Part shown: positions 12,648 through 23,400 of the stretch, one piece after another
Layout of the letters: each line of letters starts with the position of its first letter
How positions within the stretch are numbered: the first letter of the stretch is position 1
Assembly: GCA_001792895.1 (NCBI GenBank)
Contig: MARA01000036.1
Span: forward strand, 124,001-188,000
Direction of reading: 5' to 3'
Source of the DNA: Lentinus brumalis
Taxonomy: Eukaryota; Basidiomycota; Agaricomycetes; Polyporales; Polyporaceae
DNA: 64,000 nucleotides
Made by a program: the position numbers and the translations under genes
Notes under the pieces: model-generated
The model's database searches: none
What the model saw: only the letters and a program-made list of their open reading frames with translations
What the model was told of the DNA's origin: nothing

Positions 12648-14638
12648 ACCCACCTAGACGGCACCTCCGGAGGTGTGTAGCGTGTAGCAGACGAAGGCAG
12701 CAGCGACTTGTGGTGTCATCCGCGTTCTCATCCGCCCATACCCCGTTGACCCACGCCGCCCATAACTATAGATCCTACTAGTCGCCTCGCCCTCGTTTGC
12801 CGACGCGTTCGTGCGTCCGGAGCCCCCTTGTGCACGTTCGTTCCCCCGACCCGTGTCTTGCAGTAGTTACCAGTACCGTCATGACATGTACCTGCTCCCC
12901 CCTGCGCCGCCTTATGTTCTCTTCTGTCTTAGGACGTGTTGCGGCATCATTTAATAATTTTTCGACTTACACTTTGGCGTAGGGACGCAGACGATAGTTA
13001 CATCCTAGCATAGCGAGATTAATGAAACCAATATAGAGAAGTATCCATCATCTTCTGTGCGATGAGTACGACGACTTTGACAGCGACGACGACAACGATG
13101 ACAGCGACAGCGACGACATTGACGACATTGACGGCGACGGCGACGATGACGATGACTTGCTCGACGACCATCACTTATGTAGGCTTTGGCTCTGGCTCCA
13201 CGACTCGCTCGGTTTGACGTCTCGTCCTGCTCTCTTCCTCCACCGTAACTCGATGGTTGCCACTACTAGTACAAGGACCCACGGCGCGCGATTGACTTGG
13301 ACTTGTCCTCGTCCGGAGTCCCGAGACCGTTGAGAAGATGCTTCTGCAGGAACCGGAGGCATGGGCGAAGGCGGGACTGGGGTTCTCTGAAGTTCGGATA
13401 TTGAAGGTGCGCAGTGCGCACTACCTGTCGCCTCGGCTCGTGCGCTGCGTCCCCAGACTTTTGCTGTTTTGATTTAGGGAGGCATCGAGGACTCGAGCGG
13501 GATGAGCGAGTCCGGGTCCGACGGCAGGTGCAAAGCTACATGCGTGGATGTATGCGCAAGTCCCGCCCGCCGATCAATGCTTAACGTCCAACGTTCAACC
13601 ACCCCTACCATGAGCTCTGCGTTCGGGATCCCATTCATCGTCGTCGTGTTCGCCCGATGTTCGTTGCACGGCTAGGTGAACCATGGATATATGCGCCCGC
13701 CGACGGCCAAGTCCGCTCCCCTGCCATCGTGACCCCTACCCAGGCCTCGGCACCCACCGACCTTCGTGCGATGCGTATTGCTGGACGTGCGTGGTCGGCT
13801 CGACTCGACTTCCTGCTGCCGACACGGATGCAATCGCAAGAGCTGCCGTTCTCGCGTCGGACGATGTGCAGACTCGGGAGTCGGGAGAACCTCGAGACCC
13901 CCGCGTCACTTGTAGCGATTCGTGCAGGCCCGACGCTGGCGGAGTGCTTCGGCTCGCCTGGTCCGGCTTGCAACCTGAGCCCTGGGGCCTTGAGGAGGCA
14001 ATGGGAGAGGGACAAATGATCAGTGAGTACAGGTACGTTTCTTGAAGTTGCAGTCCACTTTCCACTCTCCTTGCGGCCCGCAAGTACGAATTCGCTATCT
14101 TCTTCAGCCCGTCCCCCACCCCGCGTTCTAATGTGGTGGTGGTGCTGCTGCTAGGATTCGACTAGTAGATCTATTCAGATCTGTCGCCGTCTGCGAGACA
14201 ATCCGAGATGAGCTGTGTTTGCTTTATTGAGCACCAAGCAAGTGCATCCATGCCGACGCAGTATCCAACGACCCCTGGGGTTCCCCAGGCCCGTTCCGAG
14301 ACTACGCGAGGTCATCTCTGGTTGTCTCGGACGGACCTGCCCTCTCGCACCATGCTATCGATGACATATCTTGTGACCGGGCCTCCTATTCTCAACTCTC
14401 AGGCTGACGGTCATGTCAAGGTCATGTTGATGGCGATGCTGTCGTGGCCAATGAGAAAGACACTGAACAGGGCCGCAGAACGTTTGAACTTTGAAGTCTT
14501 GAAGTGCTCAACGTCAACGTTCAGGGCTGCACAGTACTCAAGACAGCGCTGCGATCAAGCATATAGGCCCGCAAGTATCGCGCAGCCCGGCTGCTCAGAT
14601 CGACATGCGCAGTGACCTCATCTCGTCCCCTGGTCTGG
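12648..14638. other. Intergenic, no supportable gene
   Basis: 3' flank of the proton pump, a GAC/GAT-rich repeat (listed separately) and about 1.4 kb of unremarkable sequence before the monooxygenase promoter. Overlapping frames at 13635-14119 show no family resemblance. Confidence 0.5.
13061..13170 (+). repeat. Imperfect GAC/GAT trinucleotide array
   Basis: About 110 nt made almost entirely of GAC, GAT, GGC and AGC triplets. One forward frame would read Asp/Ser-rich without an ATG; another reads Thr-rich from an ATG and stops after 51 codons. With no flanking gene structure I treat it as a microsatellite-like tract. Confidence 0.7.
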
Positions 14639-14647
14639 TTATAAATA
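14639..14647 (+). promoter_or_regulatory. TATA-like element upstream of the flavin monooxygenase
   Basis: TTATAAATA lies 125 bp before the ATG at 14772. A second AT-rich element (GTATATAT, about 14711-14718) lies 55 bp before it. Either could position transcription. Confidence 0.5.
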
Positions 14648-14771
14648 GCGATAAATGCGGTCGCAGTCCCGCTGCGCGGCTGCGACGGTCCCTTCTAGCC
14701 CGGGCGTGTGGTATATATCAAGGCTCAGGTACCCTTTCCCTTCGACTTGAAGCACTACACCGCTTGCGACC

Positions 14772-15968
14772 ATGTCCTCGACTCCTCCTCCTCATAAGTA
14801 TCCCACCATCGCCATTATCGGCGGAGGCCCCAGCGGGCTCGTAGCTCTCCTTACCCTCCTCACCCGCGGCATCCTCGCCACGCTCTACGAACGGGAGACG
14901 AGCAGCGCCGCTCGTGCGTACCTCGGCGGGATGCTCGACCTCACCTGGAACGAGGGCCAACGCGCGCTGCGGGAGAACGGTCTCACCGAAGCTTTCAAGG
15001 CGAACTCGCGCCTCGACGCACAGGATCTTATCATCTGCGGGAAGGAGGGCATCCCGCTCATGCGTCGCACCGAGGACGACGTGAAGGACGAGACGCAGTC
15101 CCGCCCCGAGATCGACCGCCGTGTCCTCCGCGACATCATGCTGGCTGCTCTCCCCGAGAGCGCGGTCAAGTGGGGTCATGCCCTGGCTTCCGTGCGTCCG
15201 CTCGAGGAAGGCAGCGGTCGACACGAACTCACCTTCACCAACGGCGTCGTCGTCGTCACCGACATACTTATCGGGGCTGATGGAGCCCGTTCGCGTGTCC
15301 GCCCACTCGTGTCACCCGCGAAGCCCATCTACCACGGCATCACGGGGGCAGAGATCTCCGTCTCCCCGACCGTCGCTGCGCTGCCTAAGAACTTGGATAT
15401 TCTAAAGGGCGTCGGGCGCGGGAGCTGCTACGCCGCGCAGGACGGGAAGACCTTCATGCTGCAGCTCAACGGGAACGGACGTATCCGGGTATACGCACTG
15501 CACCGCGGCCCCCTCGAGTGGGCTCTCCCGCGCGAACCGCAGGAGGCGCGTCGTGTGCTGCTCGACATCTACAAGGACTGGGCGCCGTGGATGCGGAAGG
15601 TCATCGAGGTGTGTGACGACGACGCGATCTATCACCGTCCACTGTTCTACCTCTCGGTCGGCCACCGGTGGGCGCACAAGCGAGGGGCCACCATCATCGG
15701 GGACGCGGCGCACCTGATGAGCCCGTTTGCGGGTGCCGGCGCGAACCTTGCGATGTTCGACGGGCTCGAGCTGGGTCTTGTGCTTGCGGATGCGGTGGCG
15801 AAGGGGCTGAGTGCGGAGGAGAGGGAGGCTGCCGTCGCGGCGGTCGAGGAGAAGATTTGCGCCCATGCGGAGACCTTTGCGGCGAAGAGCTACCGGAATG
15901 TCGATATCTATTTCGGCCCCGGGGCTCCTCAGGCCGTCGTCGATGCATTCACCAAGGCTAGGCGATAA
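14772..15968 (+). CDS. TetX-like FAD-dependent monooxygenase
   Basis: Single-exon gene of 398 codons. It shows the three fingerprints of group A flavoprotein monooxygenases. A Rossmann dinucleotide site lies near residue 18 (IIGGGPSGLVAL). The DG motif is near residue 170 (GADGARSRVR). The second FAD-binding motif is near residue 315 (GDAAHLMSPFAGAGANLAM). The segment LGGMLDLTWNEGQRALRENG resembles the TetX/FAD_binding_3 branch, which hydroxylates aromatic or polyketide-like substrates with NAD(P)H and O2. It has no signal peptide or membrane anchor, so it is probably cytosolic. No tailoring partners lie nearby, so the substrate is unknown. It is the only long intronless gene in an intron-rich neighbourhood, which is compatible with horizontal transfer or retroposition but does not prove either. 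The start is supported by TATA elements upstream and by the Rossmann motif lying close to the N-terminus. Confidence 0.9.
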   Translation: MSSTPPPHKYPTIAIIGGGPSGLVALLTLLTRGILATLYERETSSAARAYLGGMLDLTWNEGQRALRENGLTEAFKANSRLDAQDLIICGKEGIPLMRRTEDDVKDETQSRPEIDRRVLRDIMLAALPESAVKWGHALASVRPLEEGSGRHELTFTNGVVVVTDILIGADGARSRVRPLVSPAKPIYHGITGAEISVSPTVAALPKNLDILKGVGRGSCYAAQDGKTFMLQLNGNGRIRVYALHRGPLEWALPREPQEARRVLLDIYKDWAPWMRKVIEVCDDDAIYHRPLFYLSVGHRWAHKRGATIIGDAAHLMSPFAGAGANLAMFDGLELGLVLADAVAKGLSAEEREAAVAAVEEKICAHAETFAAKSYRNVDIYFGPGAPQAVVDAFTKARR

Positions 15969-16621
15969 GAGCTTGGGAGGGAAGCAGGGAGCGCGATGTG
16001 CTTGGGTAGTCGCGGTGGAGACTGTAGCGCAGAGTTACACTCGAGTTTCGTAATCTCGGAGTAGGAGTCGCGCTGCATACCTTGTATGACGCAATGTTCA
16101 GCTGTGTGAGTTTCTCGTGTGTCCAGCCTTTTATTGACTATCCTGTATGTCTTTGCGAGCGGGAATGCGTCCCTCTTTTGAATTGGTTCGACTTTGACTC
16201 CAACTGCTCAGTAGACGTCCAGCCTCCATGCCCATCGTCTGTCTGCAGATACGTCAAGGTCGGATCTGCCGGAGATGCCAGTGGTCGTGTTGAAGGGATG
16301 AAACGGTGCGTGAAATTGCTGACCATCTCTTCGTGCTGACGACCCATGTATCAGCACATGGACCAGGTGAGTGCGGCACCAGCGGCCTTTCTCCGGAGGT
16401 CCTGACACATATCTCTTCGCCGGTTCGGTGGGCTGCGTCAACGGAGCACAACATAATACATATGCAACAAGGAAGGGTTCGGAATAAGTACAGACAACAA
16501 CAAAAGCGCATCGAGTGGCGAGCGATCAAGTTTGACGTAATCGGCTGTTATACAGCGTTCAAGTTCGCTTGTCAGCTTCAACCACCTCCTTCTTTCCTTC
16601 CATTCATTCACTCAAGCTGCC
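15969..16621. other. Intergenic, no supportable gene
   Basis: 3' flank of the monooxygenase and upstream region of the small tandem genes. Only short shadow frames; no clear TATA box or repeat. Confidence 0.5.
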
Positions 16622-17165
16622 ATGAACGACATCGCGAACCTCCGCGATGCTGCTGATGCCGGACCGCTCGGTCGTCCCTACATATACAAGCACGTTGAGA
16701 CCGCTCCTCGCCTCGCTCCGAAGACCGCGTTTGGGTTCGTCCTCGGTCTCAAGTGTCGCTTGCGTTGGGCCCGATGGTACTACGAAATGGCTCACCCGGG
16801 CGAGCTTGCGAATATGACTCCCGAAGAAGTCGACAAGATCCTCATATCTTCCGAGAGAGCCACTCGGTCTATGCTTCCCGGCTTCATCTACTCCGAGTTC
16901 CCTAACCTTCCCCGGCTCCGCAGCCGGCTCCTGCCTATTGCGGGCGAGCTTGAGCCCAAGTACTACGTCTTCGTCCTCAGGGATGATGCTACTTGGCAGG
17001 GGATGAATGCACCGTTGGACCTGGAGATCGTCGAGGCTGTCAGACGGAGGCTGGACGTCGGGGATCAAGAGCCCCACTGGTATCGAATCGATCTGTAAGT
17101 CCGAATATCGTCGCTATCCTTGTCGCATACACTCACCGCCGATATATTCCAGCGGCGCACGGTGA
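16622..17165 (+). CDS. Small conserved hypothetical protein, tandem copy 1
   Basis: Predicted protein of about 161 residues, family not recognised. It begins MNDIANLRDAADAGPLGRPY. It is rich in aromatic-basic segments (RWARWYYEMAHP; SEFPNLPRLRSRLLP; FVLRDDATWQGMNAP), with a TPEE-containing helix between residues 60 and 80. There is no signal peptide or membrane segment. The apparent stop at 17096-17098 is a splice donor (GTAAGT at 17095). A 58-nt intron leads to a 13-nt last exon (17153-17165) that adds GAR before TGA. The next gene has the same terminal-intron layout, which supports this model. The motif spacing suggests a compact globular fold, but no role can be assigned. Confidence 0.75.
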
Positions 17166-17520
17166 TGGGCGTAGTCCGCTTGGACGTAAAGTACTGTGCC
17201 AAGAATGCCATCCATCAGACGAGAAGGAGAAGGATCCTCGTCAGTCGTTGCTGATGAGAGCCGTTTTGCGGAATGCGGGGATGAATCTCATTGAAGGAGA
17301 CCGTAACCGAGAACATCCATGTGCTTTTGGTAGACATTCTAGGATAGTTCCATGTCGCGCAATGATTCGAACGAGGTTGATGAGGGAATATAACGAGTTT
17401 GCGGGTAGAAGTGGTTAAGTAACTGTTTACACGATCCACGTGGCGTCACTGGCGCTCCATCAATATCAACATACGCCTCTGAGTCTCTGCGCCCTACAGT
17501 GTTCATTCAACAAGATTGTC
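17166..17520. other. Spacer between tandem small genes
   Basis: 355 bp separating the two copies. It carries the presumed promoter of copy 2 but no obvious TATA box. Nothing else is recognisable. Confidence 0.5.
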
Positions 17521-18085
17521 ATGTCCTCCGCCGCCACTCCTCCTGACTCTGCCGATGCGGTACCATCTGGTCGTTCGTACGGACCACTTGGTCGTCCCTA
17601 CAAATACAAGCATGTTGAGACCGCTCCTCGCCCCGCACCGAAGACCGCGTTTGGCTTTGTCCTGGGTCCCAAGTGTCGCTTCCGCTGGGCCCGGTGGTAC
17701 TACGAAATGGCTCACCCGGACGAGCTCGCGACCTTGACTCCCGAAGAAGCCGACGAGACCCTCGAATATGCCGAGATGGCCAGTCGGTCTATGCTTCCCG
17801 GTCTCATTTACTCCGAGTTCCCCAACCTTCCCCGCCTCCGTAACCGTCTCCTTCCTGTCAAGGGCGAGATTGTACCCAAGTTCTTCGTCTTCGTCCTCAG
17901 GGACGATGCTACGTGGCAGGGGATGAACGCACCCTTGAGGCCGGAGGACGTTGAGGCAGTGAGGCAGAGGTTGGGAGTCGGGAAACAGGAGCCCAACTGG
18001 TATCGAATCGACGGGTAAGTACCAACAGCGTTGCTATGTGCGTCACATGTGCTCATCATCGCATTACCTCAGGAACGCATGGTGA
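17521..18085 (+). CDS. Small conserved hypothetical protein, tandem copy 2
   Basis: Closely similar to the preceding gene across the whole core (GPLGRPYKYKHVETAP; APKTAFGFVLG; FRWARWYYEMAHPDEL; RSMLPGLIYSEFPNLPRL; FVFVLRDDATWQGMNAP; EPNWYRID), so the pair arose by tandem duplication. Copy 2 has a slightly longer Ser/Pro-rich N-terminus. I take the ATG at 17521, because the upstream in-frame ATG at 17440 adds residues with no counterpart in copy 1. The donor GTAAGT at 18015 and acceptor at 18071-18072 add NAW before TGA at 18085. About 169 residues. No known domain. The strict conservation of the aromatic-basic core suggests that both copies are under selection. Confidence 0.75.
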
Positions 18086-18519
18086 TGGGTGTGGACAATG
18101 ACTTGCTGTCTTATGTTTTGTATTCCGATGTTGACGTGTACGACCCTTCCCTCGTCTCATGGACTTTCAGGTGAACGAGTGCCCCTGACGAAGACATATG
18201 TGGTTGTATCTCCCCAAGCCAGCACCGGCGTCGCGGCGGCGCAGTCTTGACGTGCCTGCTCGCACCTCATGTTATGCAACGTCCGCGACGTCGTAAGCTC
18301 CAGCATAGTCCATGATCGTCTTTGATGACGGGCCGCAAGTAGCGAGCAAGGAAAACACTTGGCATATGACATCGGGCGACTCCAATTTATCTGCAACAAC
18401 TGCTCGCGCCCTCCAGGTGACCTTGTCCAATCGCGTCTGCATGTCCAGCGGGGTCTATGACTGAGGTGGGGACCTATGCTCAAGCTGAGCTGCGCTGCAG
18501 AAGGCAAATGCCAAACAAC

Positions 18520-19395
18520 GACTACCGCCGCTTTGAGGACGCTCAGCAGAGAAGCCGGCAAACGACGCCGTCCGGGGTGTCCAGAATATTGTCAAGAATG
18601 CCGAACACAATGTGAAGCGTGACTTTGGTGCATAGCTGCGCAGTTCGGGCTTGTGCGTTCGCTCACGATCAACTCTGCGCAGACTGCTCTCGACCACAGT
18701 GAGTGGTACGATAAGCCGGCGTCGGGGGTCCAGCTCGCGCGTCTCAAGACTGCGAAGGCGACCGCGGACGGGGTGCTCGCAGCCGCGGCGACGCCCGTCC
18801 CGCTCTCAACCCCGCGAGGGATGCACTCGATGTCGCGCAGTCAGCAGCTCCTATTTCACTGGAGCTATCTCACCTGCGTCAGGATTATCTGAATTCGTCG
18901 ACAAGGCTACCTTCTCTAGTGTCATGGCGGCCGCCCGGGATGGCACTGTGAAGATCACCGAGAAGGGCAGAGAAGTTGTCGAATTACAGGGGACTCAGAC
19001 CGCACTCTCGGCATACAAGACTACCAACGACGCTATTTTCAAGGCTGCGACCGACGATGGGATTAATGGCCTGACCTCCACGGCGGAGTATGTCGCGATC
19101 TCTCTCGAAGGCTTGCAGCACGCTCTGGAATCACACAGTCCGCGGAGGAGATTGCGCTCAAGATCAGAAAGGACATGACCGCACCATGCGACCTCGCTGA
19201 CATTGGTTAGATCGAGCTGTCCGGGTCTCTTCGTGGCATGATCGGGCTGAAGGGGGATGTCCCGAAGCCGTTCACGGCCCACGTCGAGTCGAGTACGTTA
19301 TCGCCGCGCACGGCTTCACCTAAGACGGGCACTTGGGCCTTCGCAAGACTGCGCCGTTCATCACTGCGATTTTCGAAGAGTAAGTGTGACTTGTT
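18520..19395 (+). pseudogene. Decayed Ala-rich gene with multiple frameshifts and stops
   Basis: Plus-strand fragments in different frames read like one continuous protein. In order they are NDAVRGVQNIVKNAEHNVK; then AAQFGLVRSLTINSAQTALD...ATADGVLAAAATPVPL; then EFVDKATFSSVMAAARDGTVK...STAEYVAISLEGLQHA; then SAEEIALKIRKDMTAPCDL and SGSLRGMIGLKGDVPKPFT; then GLRKTAPFITAIFEE before a GTAAGT donor. At least four frame changes and two or more in-frame stops separate the pieces. The family is not recognised. Most likely it is a degraded copy of a lineage-specific gene. A mixture of unrecognised introns and base errors cannot be excluded. Confidence 0.45.
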
Positions 19396-20452
19396 GTTTG
19401 TGTTACTTGCCTCCAGCTAACTGTGCATTGACTGCAGGATGTGGAGCAAGGTCTCGGGAGTCGTTTGTTGGAGCACGATAGTTTATGTCTAATGGCCCAC
19501 TTGATTCATGTCTTCTACCCCCGCTATTTTCTGCTGTTTTCTTGCCACGCCCTCGCGATGTCATATTACTTGCTCCCGATCCGCTACTAGTAAGAGTACT
19601 ACTTACTTAAGTAGTACTGAGCCGCCTAGTTTCTTGTACTTACCTCGATACGATGCAACTTCTGGATTGTCATTATCTCCTCGTGTCGCTCGCAACAGCA
19701 GAAAGTTCAAGTGCCAACTCCTCGGCCAGAGCGCGTCGGGAGTCGCGACGCGTCTCGGAGGTACCAAGCCACGTGACCGTGATGCAGGACGTGGCAGTCG
19801 CGGGCGCTCCTCAGTAAACACCTCCTGCTCCTCGTCCTCCTTTTCCTCCTGCTGCTCCCGGATCTTCGCTGGACTATCTGCTAATTATTGCTGCTGGCCT
19901 GCTCTATGCTTAGGGCTCTTCTCCCTCTCGCATGGCCGATACTTCGCGCGACAGCCGGGAAGCCTCCTGTTAATGTGGAGTTAAGGACGTCATGGCCTAG
20001 CACGCCCATCTTGTTGGAATCTCTGTGAGTACTATTAGAGATTGGTGAGGGAGGAGTGTACTGTGGTGGCGGCTGAGGGACTAGCCGGATGAGATGCGTA
20101 TACCGCGGACCAACGAGTTCGAGCATGATCAAGGGAGCGGTGTGCAGCTTCGCTCCAGTTATGCCGCGATATGACTGCTGAAGGCATCTTCTATGCAACG
20201 GCGCCCCACATCCTGACGTCGTTGCAGATGAGAGTCGGGGAAGATGCAGTAGTTCTTGACGACCTTGTCTCAGCATGCTGTCCATGTTCTGCTGTGGGTG
20301 ATCGCGAGCATCGCAGCAGGCCGACGACTGTCCGAGCGGGAGTATTCGGCGCCTCGTCCCATCCATCCACTACCCTCACTTGCCAATCGCATACGGCACT
20401 CCGCCCGTGTTGACTCTACGTTTTGCTGACCGTCAACCCTATTCACTGTCAG
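19396..20452. other. Region upstream of the UGGT exons, first exon not found
   Basis: Contains the 24-nt palindrome at 19595 and a CT-rich tract at about 19815-19860. The signal-peptide exon of the downstream glucosyltransferase should lie here, but I found no sequence encoding the expected PPLLLEIL-type stretch. Intron-like sequence ending TTTTGCTGAC...CTGTCAG directly precedes the first recognised exon. Confidence 0.4.
19595..19618. repeat. Perfect 24-nt palindrome with 2-nt centre
   Basis: Arms AGTACTACTTA and TAAGTAGTACT are exact reverse complements separated by CT. The arms carry the AGTACT/ACTTACTT strings seen repeatedly in the gene-poor left region. Confidence 0.75.
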
Positions 20453-23400
20453 AGAGTCAATCGCCATAGAGGAACCGGGAGCATTCTTCCCACTGCTAGA
20501 TGCCGTCACCAATCCAGAGACCTTTCCGGATGGTCGTTCGCCTCGAGACGCTCATCAGCATGTCTTCGACACCGCCCTCTCGTTGGACTTCCTAGCGCAG
20601 CCTGGAGCGTACGTCGCCGCAGAGATGCACGTCGCTCTGCACTCTGCCAGCCCGAAGCTCGAGGCGTTCTATCAATACTACAACGACCACCACGCAACAC
20701 GTCGAGACGATCCGGAGGTCTGTGGCTCGTGGGTGGACTGGTACGGCGAGGTGGTATGCGACGGAAAGACCCTTGCACGGCTTGTCGAGACGGAGTCTTT
20801 GGACGCGCCAGAGGACACCCGTGACAACACGTATGTACATCCACTCTCCCAGCCTTACTTGTACATAGGTTCTCATATGTTCTATAGGACCTCATATTCT
20901 GCTACCTCACCGAAGCTGCTCCCCTTCGATCATATCCTCCCCGACCCTGCTCGACTGCTTGAGCTTCCGCCGCGCACTGCAGTACTCTACGCCGACCTCG
21001 ACTCCGCAAACTTCCGTGAGCTGCACTCGTACCTGTACGCTGCGGCTCATTCTCCCGCTCCTCACCTCATGTACGTGTTCCGCCCCATACCATCAGCACA
21101 TCGCGACCCGGCAGTCAAGACGTACCTTTCCGGGTACGGCGTTGCGCTCGACCTCAAGAAGACCGACTACTTGGCAGTGGACGACCGTTTGCAAGGGGGT
21201 GCCGGCACGGCAGACGATTCCAATGCGGCTGTGCAGACAGAGGAAGTGGACCCGATCGTCACACTCTTGCAGCAGTACCCGGTGGACGAGAGCGTGGACG
21301 TCACTCTCCCTCTCACAGAAGAGGAGCTCCTACGTATGTACCCAACATCTTCAATGTGCTTTCTAACACTCACATCGTACGCTAGAGATCGACCTGCAAG
21401 CGGCGCAGTTCATTTACGACTCGGAAGACAAGCTCTCGACTCTGAAGCACCTCGCGCAGAACTTCCCTCGGTACGCCGGTGCGCTCGCTCGCCGCGTCAG
21501 TGTCGACGAGCTGCTGCTTGAGGAGCTCTCTACGAACCAGCCGCGCGCGCGGGGTGGGGTGAACGTCGCATGGCTGAACGGCGTCACGCTCGAGGAGAAA
21601 GATTTGAACGCCTTCAGGTGCGCAGCTCACTCTTAGTGCCCCGGCCAACGTATCTGACGACTCACCCGGTCAGCTTGCTGCGACTGCTCCGCCGCGAACG
21701 TAACATCATGCTCTCGCTCATGTCCCTCGGCCTCTCGTCCGAGCAAGCGATCGAGCTGCTCACGCACATGTCCATCGCGAAGGCGCAGAGCGAGTCTGGC
21801 GCGCTCGACGGGCTGTTCGATGCTAGCGACCGCGCGGAGGGTGGCGGCGTCATCGGCTGGCTGAACGACTTTGAGAACGACGATCGGTATGCGCATTGGA
21901 GTAACATGCTCAGGACCGTAAGTACTCGTGTGTCACGTGTGTACTTACCGAAGGATGTTGACGAGTGTACTCGCATGCGACGTCGTAGATTCTGCGCCCG
22001 ATGTACCCGGGACAGTTCCCGACGCTGAAGCGCAACATCTTCAATGTTGTGCTCGCGGTAGACCTGTCGCAGATGAGCAGCATCGACTTCATCGCGTCGA
22101 CTGTCCAGGCTGTCATTGAGCGCAGGATGCCGTTCCGCTGGGGCGTGGCGCCGCTCGTCGAGACCGAAGACGGTACGTGCATCACCTTCTAGCAGAGGCT
22201 GCTTCTGGCTGACATGCCGCTCAGGTGCTCGCATGGCCAGGCTGTACTATTACCTGCTTCAGAACTTCGGACCGACGGAGACACTCGCTTTCCTTCGGAC
22301 TGTACGTCGCGTCTCCTCTCCCGTTTGCGTTGTTCTAACATGTTTGCTAGCTATCTCAAAGGGGCACGCCGCTCCAAGACCTCTCCCCATCTGTCGATTG
22401 GTCGCTCGTCCGGCAAGCATTCGACGCGCTCCTGGCGGCCAGGGATGACACCGCAGAGACTGTAGAGACTGATCTCGACACAATCCTTGAGGGTACGGAA
22501 GGCGATCTTGAGAAGCAGCGCGCGTATGCGACACGGTTGAGCACAACGCTGGAGTCGGCGTCTCAGGGACATGTATTTTTCAACGGCAAGCACTTTGAGC
22601 TGGACGACGTGCGTGCCCCTCTCACTACTTCGTGCGGCTCATGATGGCTGACAGCTAGTTACACAGAATTTCTTGCGATCCCTACAAACTGAGAGCGCCG
22701 AACACCTCCAGCACATCCAATACAAAGTACGTCTCCAGCCACTCCCCCTTGGGATCCTGGACTCACAGAATGTATCCCTACAGGTGTATAAGAATGAGCT
22801 CACGGACGAGGACGACGTATCGAACTACTTCTACGACCTCTCGACGACTGCGAAGCGCCGTAACATGTACATTCACCCCTCGCCGGGGGCCGGCAGCCTC
22901 CGTATCTTCAGCCTTCCCGACCTCATTGAACGGAACGGTCTCAAGAGCAGCGCCGGGTCATTCTTATACCCTGGTAAGTAGTTTCAATACCCCCGGCCTC
23001 AACAGCGACGCGATATTGATCAGAGACGCGCAGCCGAGTCCGAGCAGGTCCCATTGACGACGTACGTCGTGGCTGACTTTGATAGCGAGGAGAGCCAACA
23101 TCTGGTCAAGGAGGCGCTCCTGTCTATGGTACGCATCCGGTCGCTGGGAGTAGCGACGGCCCTGACCTATCCTGCACGTAGACACCCGGATCGCTCAGCC
23201 GTCTGTCCTTCATTCACAATCCCAGCACCGTTTCACCCGCTTCCAAGTCAGACGACTTCGCCAGCCCCTCGCGCTTCCTAGCACAACTCGTGTCGTGGGA
23301 CCTGCTCTCCCGCCTTACCCCAGGACAGCTGTTGAAGACCCTGGGCTTCGGCGATGTGGACGCATCCAGCGAGGGAAGCACGCAGGAACCGTTCTCGCTT

